This document shows positions 51,459 to 60,897 of a stretch of DNA of 64,000 nucleotides, piece by piece. The translations under genes and the position numbers were made by a program. The stretch is taken from contig NZ_JANTHZ010000005.1 in the NCBI RefSeq assembly GCF_024752355.1, positions 62,001 through 126,000 of the forward strand. Reading direction: 5' to 3'. Under the pieces are notes generated by a model. That model was not told the origin of the DNA. It saw only the letters and a list, made by a program, of their open reading frames with translations, and made no database searches. Source of the DNA: Ancylobacter mangrovi. Its GTDB lineage: Bacteria > Pseudomonadota > Alphaproteobacteria > Rhizobiales > Xanthobacteraceae. Within the stretch, counting starts at the first letter, position 1. Each line of letters opens with the position of its first letter.

Positions 51459-52532
51459 TCAGGCGGCCCGCGCCGCCTGCTCGAGGATGCGCACGAGCTG
51501 CGCCGCCGCTTCTTCGACCTGCGCCGTGCCCACGTCGAGATGGGTGACGACGCGCATGCGGGTCGGGCTCTCCACGCCGAGCCGGATGCCCTGCTCGGCA
51601 AGCGCGGCGGCGATCCCGCCGGCCTCGATCCCGCAGCCGGACAGGTCGAGGAACAGGATGTTGGTCGTCACTTCAGCCGGGAACACCTTCACCCCGCCCG
51701 CGCCGTCGACCTTGCGGGCGAACAGGCGCGCATTGGCGTGGTCCTCGGCGAGGCGCTCCAGATTGTGGTCGAGCGCATAGAGGCCGGCCGCGGCCAGATA
51801 GCCGGACTGGCGCATGGCGCCGCCGAGCCGGTGCTTCCAGTACCAGGCTTCCTCGATGAATTCCTTCGTGCCCGCCAGCACCGCCCCGACCGGGCAGCCC
51901 AGCCCCTTGGAGAGGTCGATCCAGGCGCTGTCATAGCCGCGCGTGTGGTCGGCCATCGGCGCGCCGGAGGCGACGGCGGCGTTGGGGAGCCGGGCGCCGT
52001 CCATATGGGCGGCGAGGCCGCTCGCATGGGCGAGGCGCGCCATCTCCGCCAGTGTCGCCGTCGGCCACACGCTGCCGCCGCCGCGATTGGCGGTCTGCTC
52101 CACCGATATCACCCGGCTGCGCGGCGAGCGGTGGCGCGGCGCCCGGATCGCGGCGCGCGCCTCCTCGACGCCGAAGATGCCGTCCGGCGTCGCGACGGGG
52201 CGGAACTGCGCCCCCGCGAGCGCCGACGCCCCCGCCCCTTCCGAGCCGAACACATGCGCGTTCGCGGCGACGATGATCTCGTCGCCGGGCCGGCAATGCA
52301 CGAGATAGGCGATCTGGTTGCACATGGTGCCCGAGGGCAGGAACAGGGCGTCGTCCATGCCCAGCATCTGCGCCACCCTTGCGCACAGGGCGAGCGTGGT
52401 CGGGTCCTCGCCGCGCTGCTCGTCACCGACCTCGGCCGCGCCCATCGCCGCCAGCATGCCGGCCGAGGGGCGGGTCGAGGTGTCGGAGACGAGATCGATC
52501 GCCCAACTCTTGGTCGCGGTACCCTGCGTCAC
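51459..52532 (-). CDS. Threonine aldolase family PLP enzyme
   Basis: The 357-residue enzyme cleaves beta-hydroxy-alpha-amino acids into glycine and an aldehyde. Family marks are IDLVSDTSTRPSAGMLAAM, AEVGDEQRGEDPTTLALCAR, ALFLPSGTMCNQIA, HMDGARLPNA and the PLP lysine Lys209 in WIDLSKGLGCPVGAVL. Low-specificity L-aldolases have this architecture; stereopreference cannot be read off. It starts with GTG overlapping the stop of the class V enzyme gene and is the last member of the gntR-aapJQMP operon. That implies its natural substrate is imported by this transporter or produced from it, and may be a beta-hydroxy amino acid other than threonine. Confidence 0.92.
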   Translation of the reverse strand: MTQGTATKSWAIDLVSDTSTRPSAGMLAAMGAAEVGDEQRGEDPTTLALCARVAQMLGMDDALFLPSGTMCNQIAYLVHCRPGDEIIVAANAHVFGSEGAGASALAGAQFRPVATPDGIFGVEEARAAIRAPRHRSPRSRVISVEQTANRGGGSVWPTATLAEMARLAHASGLAAHMDGARLPNAAVASGAPMADHTRGYDSAWIDLSKGLGCPVGAVLAGTKEFIEEAWYWKHRLGGAMRQSGYLAAAGLYALDHNLERLAEDHANARLFARKVDGAGGVKVFPAEVTTNILFLDLSGCGIEAGGIAAALAEQGIRLGVESPTRMRVVTHLDVGTAQVEEAAAQLVRILEQAARAA

Positions 52533-53737
52533 TTTCCGGCCTCCAGATGATGGGCGAGCCGCTCGAACAGGCGCGCCACGTCATCCTCGTTGTTGTAGAA
52601 ATGCGCCGCCGCGCGCAGATGGCCGTCCTTGCTGGCGACCCGCACCCCGTCGGCCGCCAGCAAAGACTCCATCCGGTCCGCATCCGCGCCGCCGAGATCG
52701 AAGCTGACGATGCCCGCCCGCTGGTTCCACGGTCGCGGCGTGCGCAGCCCGAGCCCGTGCCGGTCGGCCTCCTCGATCATCAGGTCGGTCAGCGCATGCA
52801 CCCGCGCCTCGATGGCGCCGAGCCCGATCGCGCCGATGAAGCGGGCCGAGCGGCGCTGCACGGCGAGGCCGAGGAAGTTCGGATTGCCATATTCGAACCG
52901 GTGCGCGTCCGGCGCCAGCTCCGGCTCGGGGTCGGTGCGGTCGAAGGTGGCGAAGGAATATTTGGCGGCGAAGGGCGGGCGGAAGCGGTCGAGCGCCTCG
53001 GGCGCCACATACATCAGGCCCGCGCCGGCGACGCTCATCTGGGCCTTGTGCCCGCCCGAGGCGACCACATGCGCGCCGAGATCGTCGAGCCGCCGGTTCA
53101 GCACCCCGATCGCCTGGATGCCGTCGACCAGGAACAGCACGCCCTTCTCGCGGCAGAGCTGCGCCAGCGCGTCGACATCGGCACGCTCGCCGAGCCCGTA
53201 GGCGACCCAGGCGATGGAGAGGATGCGGGTGCGCGCATCCACCGCCGCGCGCAGCGCATCGGTGCTCACCTGCCCGTCCGGGCCGGCGGCGACGATGCGC
53301 AGCTCGACCCCGCGCCGGGTGAGCGGGCGCCAGGGGAAAGTGTTGTTCTCGTGCTCGGAGACCGAGATCACGACATTGTCGCCCTCGCGCCAGTCGAAGC
53401 CCTGGGCAACGATGTTCACCGCCTCCGAAGTGTTCTTCACCAGCGCCAGCGTCTCCGGCGCCGCGCCGAAGGTCTCGCCGACCGCGCGGCGCGTCTCCTC
53501 GACCTTGTCCATCGAGAAGGACTGCTTGCCGGCCGCCGGACCCTCGATGTCGGCGAACCAGTCGGCCGCGGCCTGCGCCGCGCAGCGCGGCAGCAGCGCC
53601 TTGCGGGCGATGTCGAGATAGGCGGTGGACTGCGTCGCGCCGAACTCGCGGCGCAGAGCGGCCCAGTCCGGCGTGCCGTCGGCGAGGCGAGGAACGAGCG
53701 GGGTCTCGTCCTGCGGCGGATGCATGGTCTTGTTCAT
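52529..53737 (-). CDS. Class V aminotransferase-fold PLP enzyme
   Basis: The 402-residue protein belongs to the isopenicillin-N-epimerase/cysteine-desulfurase-like branch of class V PLP enzymes. The cofactor aspartate and histidine are in LFLVDGIQAIG and SVSEHENNTFPW, and the Schiff-base Lys231 is in VASGGHKAQMSVAGAG. NTSEAVNIVAQG is the phosphate-binding start. Members act as epimerases, aminotransferases, lyases or desulfurases, and the cysteine needed for desulfurase activity is not evident. It lies 6 bases after the AapP-like ATPase gene and overlaps the threonine aldolase by GTGA. Racemisation or beta-elimination ahead of the aldolase is a reasonable guess only. Confidence 0.87.
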   Translation of the reverse strand: MNKTMHPPQDETPLVPRLADGTPDWAALRREFGATQSTAYLDIARKALLPRCAAQAAADWFADIEGPAAGKQSFSMDKVEETRRAVGETFGAAPETLALVKNTSEAVNIVAQGFDWREGDNVVISVSEHENNTFPWRPLTRRGVELRIVAAGPDGQVSTDALRAAVDARTRILSIAWVAYGLGERADVDALAQLCREKGVLFLVDGIQAIGVLNRRLDDLGAHVVASGGHKAQMSVAGAGLMYVAPEALDRFRPPFAAKYSFATFDRTDPEPELAPDAHRFEYGNPNFLGLAVQRRSARFIGAIGLGAIEARVHALTDLMIEEADRHGLGLRTPRPWNQRAGIVSFDLGGADADRMESLLAADGVRVASKDGHLRAAAHFYNNEDDVARLFERLAHHLEAGK

Positions 53738-53743
53738 GACGTC

Positions 53744-54517
53744 CTACGTGATGGGGCCCTGATTGGCGTGGGAAATCTGTCCGATGAAGGTCCGGGCGCG
53801 TTCCGTCGCCGGAGCTTCGAAGAAGGTGGCCGGCGGCGCGGCCTCGACGATCTCGCCGCGGTCCATGAACACGACGAGGTCGGCGACGCGGCGCGCGAAG
53901 CCCATCTCATGGGTCACGACGATCATGGACTGGCCGGCCGCCGCCAGCTCCTCCATCACGTCGAGCACCTCGTGCACCATTTCCGGGTCGAGCGCCGAGG
54001 TCGGCTCGTCGAACAGCATCACCTCCGGCTCGAGCATCAGCGCGCGGGCGATCGCCACCCGCTGGCGCTGGCCGCCGGAAAGCTGGCCGGGAAACTTCAG
54101 CGTCTGGTCGCTCAGCCGCACGCGGGCGAGAAGGCCGTGGGCGCGCTCGGCCGCCCGCGCCTCCGGCTCGCCGCGCGCATAGACCGCGCCGAGCGTCAGG
54201 TTCTCCAGCACGGTGAGGTGCGGGAACAGGTTGAAGCTCTGGAACACCATGCCGGCGTGCCGGCGCACCTCGGCCAGCGCCTGCGCGCTGCCGTCGAGCC
54301 GGGTGCCGCACACGGTGAGGTCGCCCTCGTGGAACGGCTCCAGCCCGTTGATGCAGCGGATCAGCGTCGACTTGCCCGAGCCGGACGGCCCGCACAGCAC
54401 GATCTTCTCGCCGCGCGCGAGGCCGAGCGCGACGTCCCGCAGCACATGGTGCTCGCCGTACCATTTGTTGAGGCCGGCCATCTCGACCACCAGCCCGCCG
54501 CGCTCGATCCCGCTCAT
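53744..54517 (-). CDS. aapP: Polar amino acid ABC transporter ATPase (AapP/GlnQ type)
   Basis: The 257-residue ATPase shows Walker [22 protein letters not shown]-loop MVFQSFNLFPHLTV, signature [20 protein letters not shown], Walker [16 protein letters not shown] and switch His in IVVTHEMGFA. This is the closely conserved PAAT pattern of GlnQ and AapP. The ATG overlaps the AapM-like permease stop by ATGA. The gene is followed at once by the class V PLP enzyme, tying this transporter to amino-acid conversion rather than general uptake. Confidence 0.94.
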   Translation of the reverse strand: MSGIERGGLVVEMAGLNKWYGEHHVLRDVALGLARGEKIVLCGPSGSGKSTLIRCINGLEPFHEGDLTVCGTRLDGSAQALAEVRRHAGMVFQSFNLFPHLTVLENLTLGAVYARGEPEARAAERAHGLLARVRLSDQTLKFPGQLSGGQRQRVAIARALMLEPEVMLFDEPTSALDPEMVHEVLDVMEELAAAGQSMIVVTHEMGFARRVADLVVFMDRGEIVEAAPPATFFEAPATERARTFIGQISHANQGPIT

Positions 54518-55641
54518 CGCGCCGCCTTCCGCGCCCGGCGCTGGTTGTCCCGCTCGATCGACGAGCCATAGGCGGACATGGCCGAACAGATGAGGAAATA
54601 GAGCAGGAAGACGAACAGGTACCCCTCCGTGCCGTAGCGCACCCACTGCGGGTCCTGCAGCGCCGCCTTGGTGGCGCCGAGCACGTCGAACAGGCCGAGA
54701 ATGCTGAAGAACGTGGTGTTCTTGAAGGCACGGATGATGTCGTTGAACAGCGCCGGCACCACGATGGCGAGCGCCTGCGGCAGGATGATCTTGCGCGTGC
54801 GCAGCCAGTAGCCGAGCCCGAGCGCCTTGGCCGCCTCGTCCTGGCCCTCGGGTATCGCCTGCAGCCCGCCGCGGATCACCTCCGCGGCATAGGAGGCGAA
54901 GAACACGATCATGCCGACCTCGGCGCGGATCAGCTTGTCGACCGTGAGCTGCGGCGGCAGGAACAGCGGCAGGATCAGCGCCGCGAAGAACAGCAGCGCC
55001 AGCAGCGGAATGCCGCGCACGCCCTCGATCGTCGCCACGCAGATGAACCGCACCACCGGAAGCTGCGAGCGCCGCCCCAGCGCCAGCAGCACCGCGAGCG
55101 GCAGCCCGCCGGCCACCGTGCCGCCGAAGATGATGAAGGTCAGCGGCAGGCCGCCCCACACATCGGTACCCACCGCCTCGAGGCCGAGAAAGCCGCCGCC
55201 GAGCAGCAGGATCGAGGCGACGAACACCACCGCCCAGCCAGCGAGGCGCAGCGTCACCGACAGGAGCCGCGTCGCCGAGATCGCGCCCCAGCCGAGCCAG
55301 AGCGCGACGACGAGTGCCCCGCGCCACTGCTGCTGATAGGGATAGGCGCCGAACAGGATGACGCGGTATTTCTCGGCGATCACCGCCCAGCAGGCGCCGG
55401 CCGCGTCGCGGCAGGCGCTGCCGTCGCCCGGCGAATACCAGACGGCGTCAACCACGCTCCACTGCAGCACCCGCCACAGCACGATGGCGATGACGGCACC
55501 CAGCACGAAGGTCGCGACGCCGCCCAGCGGCGAGTTGAACAGGTGCCGGTGCAGGAAGGCGCGGACGCCGCGCGGCACCTCGGGCGGGGTGCGGGTCGCC
55601 GCCGTGCCGGAATAGGCGAAGGAGCGCGGAGCGGTCGTCAT
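54514..55641 (-). CDS. aapM: Amino acid ABC transporter permease (AapM-like)
   Basis: The 375-residue permease is of the large AapM type, with an N-terminal extension of two or more helices before the core permease domain. The extension contains the AapM-like segment GDGSACRDAAGACWAVIAEK in a periplasmic loop. The core has FIICVATIEGVRGIPLLALL-like VRFICVATIEGVRGIPLLAL, ASYAAEVIRGGLQAIPEGQD and the EAA loop KALGLGYWLRTRKIILPQAL. The ATG at 55641 lies one base after the AapQ-like stop. It pairs with AapQ to form the heteromeric channel. Confidence 0.93.
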   Translation of the reverse strand: MTTAPRSFAYSGTAATRTPPEVPRGVRAFLHRHLFNSPLGGVATFVLGAVIAIVLWRVLQWSVVDAVWYSPGDGSACRDAAGACWAVIAEKYRVILFGAYPYQQQWRGALVVALWLGWGAISATRLLSVTLRLAGWAVVFVASILLLGGGFLGLEAVGTDVWGGLPLTFIIFGGTVAGGLPLAVLLALGRRSQLPVVRFICVATIEGVRGIPLLALLFFAALILPLFLPPQLTVDKLIRAEVGMIVFFASYAAEVIRGGLQAIPEGQDEAAKALGLGYWLRTRKIILPQALAIVVPALFNDIIRAFKNTTFFSILGLFDVLGATKAALQDPQWVRYGTEGYLFVFLLYFLICSAMSAYGSSIERDNQRRARKAAR

Positions 55642-55642
55642 C

Positions 55643-56860
55643 TCAGCGCTCCGGGATCTGCACGAAGCGGTTGACGAGATTGGCGACCGCACCGATGGCG
55701 AGGCACATCAGCAGGTAGATCACCGCCATGATGCACAGCACCTCGATGGTGCGCCCGCTATAGGTCAGCGCCGTGTTCGAGACGCTGAACAGGTCCGGAT
55801 AGCCAACCGCGACGCCGAGCGAGGAGTTCTTCAAGAGGCTCACATATTGCGCGGCGAGCGGGGGCACGATCACCCGCATCGCCTGCGGCACCATCACCTT
55901 CCGGTAGAGGTCTGCGCGGCGCAGGCCGATGGCGTTGGCGGCCTCGATCTGGCCAGCGTCGACGCTGATCAGCCCGCCGCGGATGATCTCGGCGATGAAG
56001 GCGGCAATGTAGAAGGACAGGCCGAAATAGATGGCGAGGAATTCCGGCGCCAGCGTCGCCCCGCCCGTATAGTTAAAGCCGCGCAGCACCGGCACCGACC
56101 ATCCCGTCGGCGCGCCCATGGCGAGCCAGGCGGCGAGCGGCGGCAGCACCAGCGCGGCGATCTCGACGACGCCGACATATCGCCAGCGCCGGCCGGTGCG
56201 GCGCCGGCGGCGATCGGCGAGACGGCCGATCGCAAAGGCGGCGATCGCGCCGACGACCAGCATGCCGGCCACCAGCAGCGCCACCCCGCCCTGCTCCGGC
56301 GCCGGCACGGTCAGGCCGCGATTGGAGGCATAGCCGAGCCCGAGCAGCGGCCAGGACTGCCGGGGCGGCGGCAGCAGGGTGAAGAAGCTGTACCAGAAGA
56401 CGATCTGGACGAGCTGCGGCGTGTTGCGGAACGCCTCGACATAGGCCTTGGCGAGGCCCGAGACGAGCGCGTTGCCCGACAGCCGCGCGAAGCCCAGCGC
56501 CACGCCGAGCACGCTCGCCGTCACAATGCTCACCAGCGAGAGCAGCACCGTGTTGCCGACGCCGACCGCAAACGCGTCGAGATAGGGCGAGCCCGGCGTG
56601 AAGGTGAAAAAGGCTTCGCCGAGCGCAAAGTTCGCGGGGTCGAGCAGGAAGCCGAAGCCCGAGGTCATGCCGCGCTCGTCGAGCGCGCGGCGGGCGTTCA
56701 TGGCCAGCCACAGCACCAGCGCCAGCAGGGCCAGCACCAGCAGCGCCTGCCAGACGAAGGCGCGCACGCGCGGGTTCCGCCACGGCGGAATGCCCGGGGA
56801 CGGCGCGCCGGAGGACGGCACGCGCGGCGCCGCCCCCTGCGATGTGGATGACAGGCTCAT
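55643..56860 (-). CDS. aapQ: Amino acid ABC transporter permease (AapQ-like)
   Basis: The 405-residue partner permease has a cytoplasmic Pro-rich start, an early helix (VWQALLVLALLALVLWLAMN), a split periplasmic region with FLLDPANFALGEAFFTFTPG, and the typical AapQ segment NTPQLVQIVFWYSFFTLLPP. The second half carries FIAEIIRGGLISVDAGQIEA and the coupling loop NAIGLRRADLYRKVMVPQAM. Length agrees with AapQ (about 400). It is 28 bases downstream of the binding-protein gene and 1 base ahead of aapM, so all are in one operon. Confidence 0.93.
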   Translation of the reverse strand: MSLSSTSQGAAPRVPSSGAPSPGIPPWRNPRVRAFVWQALLVLALLALVLWLAMNARRALDERGMTSGFGFLLDPANFALGEAFFTFTPGSPYLDAFAVGVGNTVLLSLVSIVTASVLGVALGFARLSGNALVSGLAKAYVEAFRNTPQLVQIVFWYSFFTLLPPPRQSWPLLGLGYASNRGLTVPAPEQGGVALLVAGMLVVGAIAAFAIGRLADRRRRRTGRRWRYVGVVEIAALVLPPLAAWLAMGAPTGWSVPVLRGFNYTGGATLAPEFLAIYFGLSFYIAAFIAEIIRGGLISVDAGQIEAANAIGLRRADLYRKVMVPQAMRVIVPPLAAQYVSLLKNSSLGVAVGYPDLFSVSNTALTYSGRTIEVLCIMAVIYLLMCLAIGAVANLVNRFVQIPER

Positions 56861-56888
56861 CGACGAGCGCTCGCCACCGTTGCCATGG

Positions 56889-57911
56889 TCACAGCGGCGG
56901 CGCGTAGATGAGGCCGCCGTCGGTGTACTGGGCGTTGATGCCGCGCTCCAGCTTCAGCGGCGAATCCTTGCCGACATTGCGGTCGAACACCTCGCCGTAA
57001 TTGCCGACCTGCTTGATGACGTTGTAGGCCCACGCCGGATCGAGACCGAGGCCCTTGCCGCCGGAATCGTCGACGCCGAGCAGGCGGCGCACGGTGGCGT
57101 CCTTGGAGTCGGCCTTCATCTCGTCGACGTTCTTGGAGGTGACGCCGCTCTCCTCGGCCTGGAACAGCGTGAACACGGTCCACTGCACGATGTCGCGCCA
57201 CTGCGGGTCGTCCTGGCGCACCACCGGGCCCATCGGGTCCTTGCCGAAGATCTGCGGCAGGATCACGTAGTCGTCCGGGTTGGGCGCCACCGCCGCGCGG
57301 GTCGAGGACAGGCCGGAGGTCGACTGCACCGCCACGTCGCAGCGCCCGCCGAAGAAGGCGGTGTTGATCTCCTTCTGGTCGTCGATGACGACGAGCTTCA
57401 GCTTGATGCCGAACTTCTTCTGGATGTCGGCCACCACGCGCTCGGAGGTCGAGCCGGGACGCACGCAGACGCTGGCGCCGTCGAGCTCCTGCGCGTTCTT
57501 CACGCCGAGCGCCTTGGGCACCATCAGGCCCTGGCCGTCATAGAAGGTGGGCGACACGAAATCGAGGCCGAGATCGGTGTCGCGGGCGCGGGTCCAGGTG
57601 GTGTTGGCCACCGTGACGTCGACCTCGCCGGTCTGCAGCGCGGTGAGGCGCGTCTGGTTGTTGGTCTTGAGGAACTTCACCTTGCTCGCGTCGCCGAACA
57701 CTGCCGCGGCGAGGGCCCGACAGGTGTCGACGTCGATACCGTGCCATTCGCCCTTGCTGTCGACCGCCGAGAAGCCCGGGCGGCTGCCGTTGACCGCGCA
57801 GGTCACGACCCCGTTCTTCTTCACCGTGTCGAGCGTGGACGCGCCGGCCGGGCCGCACACGGCGGCAAGCGCGCTCAAGGCCACGAGCCCCGTCGCCAGA
57901 TAGTTCCTCAT
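56889..57911 (-). CDS. aapJ: Amino acid ABC transporter binding protein (AapJ-like)
   Basis: The 340-residue periplasmic receptor has a signal peptide ending near GPAGAS and the AapJ-type start TLDTVKKNGVVTCAVNGSRP with GFSAVDSKGEWHGIDVDTCR. VKFLKTNNQTRLTALQTGEV and ANTTWTRARDTDLGLDF further match general L-amino-acid receptors of rhizobia. The AapJQMP system of those bacteria is broad in range, but this copy sits in an operon with its own regulator and two PLP enzymes, so a narrower physiological ligand is likely. It starts 22 bases after the gntR stop. Confidence 0.93.
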   Translation of the reverse strand: MRNYLATGLVALSALAAVCGPAGASTLDTVKKNGVVTCAVNGSRPGFSAVDSKGEWHGIDVDTCRALAAAVFGDASKVKFLKTNNQTRLTALQTGEVDVTVANTTWTRARDTDLGLDFVSPTFYDGQGLMVPKALGVKNAQELDGASVCVRPGSTSERVVADIQKKFGIKLKLVVIDDQKEINTAFFGGRCDVAVQSTSGLSSTRAAVAPNPDDYVILPQIFGKDPMGPVVRQDDPQWRDIVQWTVFTLFQAEESGVTSKNVDEMKADSKDATVRRLLGVDDSGGKGLGLDPAWAYNVIKQVGNYGEVFDRNVGKDSPLKLERGINAQYTDGGLIYAPPL

Positions 57912-57933
57912 CTCACTGTCTCCGTGCCTCTGG

Positions 57934-58629
57934 TTATGACGCTTGTGCGTCGCTTTTCTGCTTGGAAGTTCGGGGTGCGCTGGTCGCGCCGAGACGCAGC
58001 CGCATCTCGAGGCCGCGACGCAGATGCGCGCGCATCAGCTTCGCGGCGGCCCGCGGCTTGCGCGCGATGATCGCGTCGAGGATCTCGATGTGGTCGGTGA
58101 GCGTCGAATAGACGTTCTCGTGCGAGAAATAGCGCGGCAGGTGGAAGGCGAGCCGGAAGCGCAGGCGCAGCAGCCGCACCGTCTCGACCAGCGCGGCGTT
58201 GCCGGCCGCCTGCATCATCAGCTCGTGGAATTCGGTGCCGGCGTCGTCGATCTCCACCGCCGTGAAGGCGGAAGGGTCCTGCGCCATGGTCCGCATGCGC
58301 GTGCCGCAGGCGACGAAGGCCGGCGGCGCCTCGCTTGCCGCGGCGAGCTCGGCGGCGAGGCATTCGAGCGCCTCGCGTACGCGGTAGATCTCGGCGAGGT
58401 CCTCCGCCGCCACACGCCGCACGAAGGTGCCGCGCGCCGGCTTCACCTCGACCACGCCCTCCTGCTCGAGCTGGTGCAGCGCCTCGCGCACCGGCATGCG
58501 GCCCATGCCGAGCTGCTCGGCGAGCTTGCGCTCGGAAAGGGGCGCGCCCTCCTCCAGCGTGCCGCTGAAGATCAGCGCCACGAGGCGGTTATAGGCGCGG
58601 TCGCGCTCGAACTCGAAGGTGCTCGTCAT
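57934..58629 (-). CDS. GntR-family (FCD/FadR type) regulator
   Basis: The 231-residue regulator has a winged helix-turn-helix at about residues 10-75 (LSERKLAEQLGMGRMPVREA, LHQLEQEGVVEVKPARGTFV) and an all-helical FCD effector domain at about 85-210. FCD metal ligands are plausible in AGTEFHELMMQAAGN and SHENVYSTLTDHIEIL (Asp and three His). Effectors of this group are usually small organic or amino acids. It is the first gene of the operon with aapJQMP, the class V PLP enzyme and threonine aldolase, an arrangement fitting autoregulated substrate induction. Its start codon lies 1 base from the first of two operator-like repeats. Confidence 0.92.
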   Translation of the reverse strand: MTSTFEFERDRAYNRLVALIFSGTLEEGAPLSERKLAEQLGMGRMPVREALHQLEQEGVVEVKPARGTFVRRVAAEDLAEIYRVREALECLAAELAAASEAPPAFVACGTRMRTMAQDPSAFTAVEIDDAGTEFHELMMQAAGNAALVETVRLLRLRFRLAFHLPRYFSHENVYSTLTDHIEILDAIIARKPRAAAKLMRAHLRRGLEMRLRLGATSAPRTSKQKSDAQAS

Positions 58630-58630
58630 A

Positions 58631-58658
58631 CCGGCATACTGGACGACCGGTATACCAG
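58631..58658. promoter_or_regulatory. Two GntR-type operator repeats before the gntR-aap operon
   Basis: CCGGTATACCAG (58647-58658), centred on the perfect palindrome GGTATACC, is repeated 16 bases away as CCGGCATACTGG (58631-58642). FadR/FCD-type GntR regulators commonly bind TGGTATACCA-like dyads. The pair covers the leader of the gntR gene, so binding should block the whole seven-gene operon. Confidence 0.7.
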
Positions 58659-58893
58659 TTACAAGCCGAAAGATTGGACGGCCACTGTCCGTTTCGTGGC
58701 CATCGGGGTGCCGATGGAGCGCGCGGATGGCGCGCCGGAACGGGACGCGGCGGCTCGGAGGCGGCAACGGACCGTCCGTGTTTCAGGGAATCGCGGGATC
58801 GGCGTTCCGCCGCTGGGAAGACGGCGAGGCGGCCGGACTATGTGAGAAGGTCGCACCGACGGCGCCCCGTCATCGGGACGGCGGCATGATCAC

Positions 58894-58979
58894 TGGTGCG
58901 GGCGGCCGGACTCGAACCGGCACTCTCAGAGAGAAACGAATTTTAAGTTCGTTGCGTCTACCCGTTTCGCCACGCCCGC
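58894..58979 (-). tRNA. tRNA-Leu (anticodon UAA)
   Basis: The minus strand folds as a class II tRNA: acceptor GCGGGCG pairs with CGCCCGC, followed by encoded ACCA. The anticodon stem ACGAA/TTCGT holds the loop CTTAAAA with anticodon TAA. A short variable arm (CTCT-CTGAGAG) and the T arm GCCGG-TTCGAGT-CCGGC are present. It is intact; no integrase or repeated 3-prime end was found near it. Confidence 0.95.
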
Positions 58980-59178
58980 AGGTGCTGCCGTATCGGCCAG
59001 CTTAAAGGGATTCCCGACTTGGCGCGCCGGCACAACGAATATCCTTCAATATTCCAAATATCTCTGCGGGGCGTCGCCTGAAGGGCGGCCGATCGGCCCC
59101 GCGCCCAGCTATTCGCGCGGCCCTCCACCGCCCACCGGCCCGCCGCATGAGGCTGCCGAGCGGACGGGGCGGGAAGAA

Positions 59179-60873
59179 TCAGCTCAGCCCGCCGATGAAG
59201 CCCGATTCGTCGACGAAGATGTTCTCGGCCGCGGGGTGCGAAGGCAGTCCCGGCATGGTCATCACGTCGCCGCACAGCGCCACCACGAAGCCCGCGCCGG
59301 CGGAAAGCCGCACGTCCCGGATCGGCAGGATGAAGCCCTCCGGCGTGCCGCGCCAGGTCGGGTCGGCGGAGAAGCTGTATTGGGTCTTCGCCATACAGAC
59401 CGGCAGTTCGCCGTATCCCATCGCCTCGAAATCGGTCAGCTTCCTCAGCGCCGCCGGCTCGGCCGAAACGCCCGCCGCGCGATAGATGCGCTGCGCGATC
59501 GCCTCGATCTTCTGCACCAGCGGCAGCCCGCTCTCATAGAGCAGGCGGAAGTCGGACGGCGCGTCGGCCAGCCGGATCACGTCCTCGGCAAGGTTCATCG
59601 CGCCGGCCGAGCCGTCGGCCCAGTGCGAGCACGGATGCACCCGCGCGCCGACCGCCGCGCAGGCCGCCTCGATGGCCGCGATCTCATCCGGCGTGTCGCT
59701 GGTGAAGCGGTTGATCGCCACCACCACCGGCACGCCGAACGCCGTCATGTTCTCGATGTGCCGCACGAGGTTTCCCGCGCCGCGCTTCACGGCGGTGACG
59801 TTCTCCGGGCCGAGGTCCTTCTGCGCCACGCCGCCATGCATCTTCAGCGCACGCACGGTGGCCACGATCACCACTGCCGAGGGCGCGAGGCCCGCCTGCC
59901 GGCACTTGATGTCGAGGAACTTCTCCGCGCCCAGATCGGCGCCGAAGCCGGCCTCCGTCACCACATAATCGGCGAGGCCGAGCGCGGTGCGCGTCGCCAT
60001 CACCGAGTTGCAGCCATGGGCGATGTTGGCGAACGGGCCGCCATGCACCAGCGCCGGCGTCCCCTCCAGCGTCTGAACGAGGTTGGGCTGGAACGCGTCG
60101 CGCAGCAGCGCGGCCATCGAGCCGGTGATCTTGAGTTCGCCGGCCGTCACCGGCTGGCGCGCCCGGTTCTGCGCCACAACCATGCGCCCGAGCCGCTCCT
60201 CGAGATCCTCGAGCGAGCGGGCGAGGCAGAAGATCGCCATCACCTCGCTGGCGACGGTGATGTCGAAGCCGTCCTCGCGCGGGAAGCCGTTGGCCGGCCC
60301 GCCCAGGCCCACGATCACGTTGCGCAGGGCGCGGTCGTTGAGGTCGACCACCCGGCGCCAGCTTATGCGGCGGGTGTCGATGTCGAGCGCGTTGCCCCAG
60401 TAGACGTGGTTGTCGATCGCCGCCGCCAGCAGGTTGTGGGCGGCGCTGATGGCGTGGAAATCGCCGGTGAAATGCAGGTTGATGTCCTGCATCGGGATGA
60501 TCTGCGAATGCCCGCCGCCGGTCGCCCCGCCCTTGGAGCCGAACACCGGGCCGAGGCTCGGCTCGCGCAGGGCGATGGCGACCTTCTTGCCGGCGCGCGC
60601 CAGCGCGTCGCCGAGCCCGATGGTGGTGGTGGTCTTGCCCTCGCCCGCGGGGGTCGGGTTGATGGCGGTGACGAGGATCAGCTTGCCGCCGGCCCTCGCC
60701 TCGGCGTGACGGGCAAAGCCGAGCGCGATCTTGGCCTTGTCATGGCCGTAGCGGAACAGCGCTTCGGCCGGCACGCCGAGCTTGGCGCCGATCTCCTCGA
60801 TCGGACGCGGCTCGACCTTCGCCGCGATGGCCGCGTCGCTGTTCGGATCGATCTCACGCACTGCCTTGTCCAT
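59179..60873 (-). CDS. fhs: Formate-tetrahydrofolate ligase
   Basis: The 564-residue enzyme joins formate to tetrahydrofolate using ATP, feeding one-carbon units to purine and serine synthesis or methylotrophic assimilation. Phosphate loop is [20 protein letters not shown] (about residues 71-90). [20 protein letters not shown] and the folate-site region [18 protein letters not shown] are diagnostic. The C-terminus has the expected [23 protein letters not shown] 60873 is preferred; two GTG codons immediately upstream are alternatives. No folD or ftfL-linked mtd genes adjoin it. It is preceded by the DoxX gene on the same strand with a 24-base gap. Confidence 0.96.
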   Translation of the reverse strand: MDKAVREIDPNSDAAIAAKVEPRPIEEIGAKLGVPAEALFRYGHDKAKIALGFARHAEARAGGKLILVTAINPTPAGEGKTTTTIGLGDALARAGKKVAIALREPSLGPVFGSKGGATGGGHSQIIPMQDINLHFTGDFHAISAAHNLLAAAIDNHVYWGNALDIDTRRISWRRVVDLNDRALRNVIVGLGGPANGFPREDGFDITVASEVMAIFCLARSLEDLEERLGRMVVAQNRARQPVTAGELKITGSMAALLRDAFQPNLVQTLEGTPALVHGGPFANIAHGCNSVMATRTALGLADYVVTEAGFGADLGAEKFLDIKCRQAGLAPSAVVIVATVRALKMHGGVAQKDLGPENVTAVKRGAGNLVRHIENMTAFGVPVVVAINRFTSDTPDEIAAIEAACAAVGARVHPCSHWADGSAGAMNLAEDVIRLADAPSDFRLLYESGLPLVQKIEAIAQRIYRAAGVSAEPAALRKLTDFEAMGYGELPVCMAKTQYSFSADPTWRGTPEGFILPIRDVRLSAGAGFVVALCGDVMTMPGLPSHPAAENIFVDESGFIGGLS

Positions 60874-60897
60874 CACGCTTGCCACCCTCTTCGCGTC

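Noticed and set aside
58894-58979. tRNA-Leu as an integration site of a genomic island
   Set aside because: No integrase, no repeated tRNA 3-prime end and no change in composition were seen on either side; neighbours are housekeeping genes.
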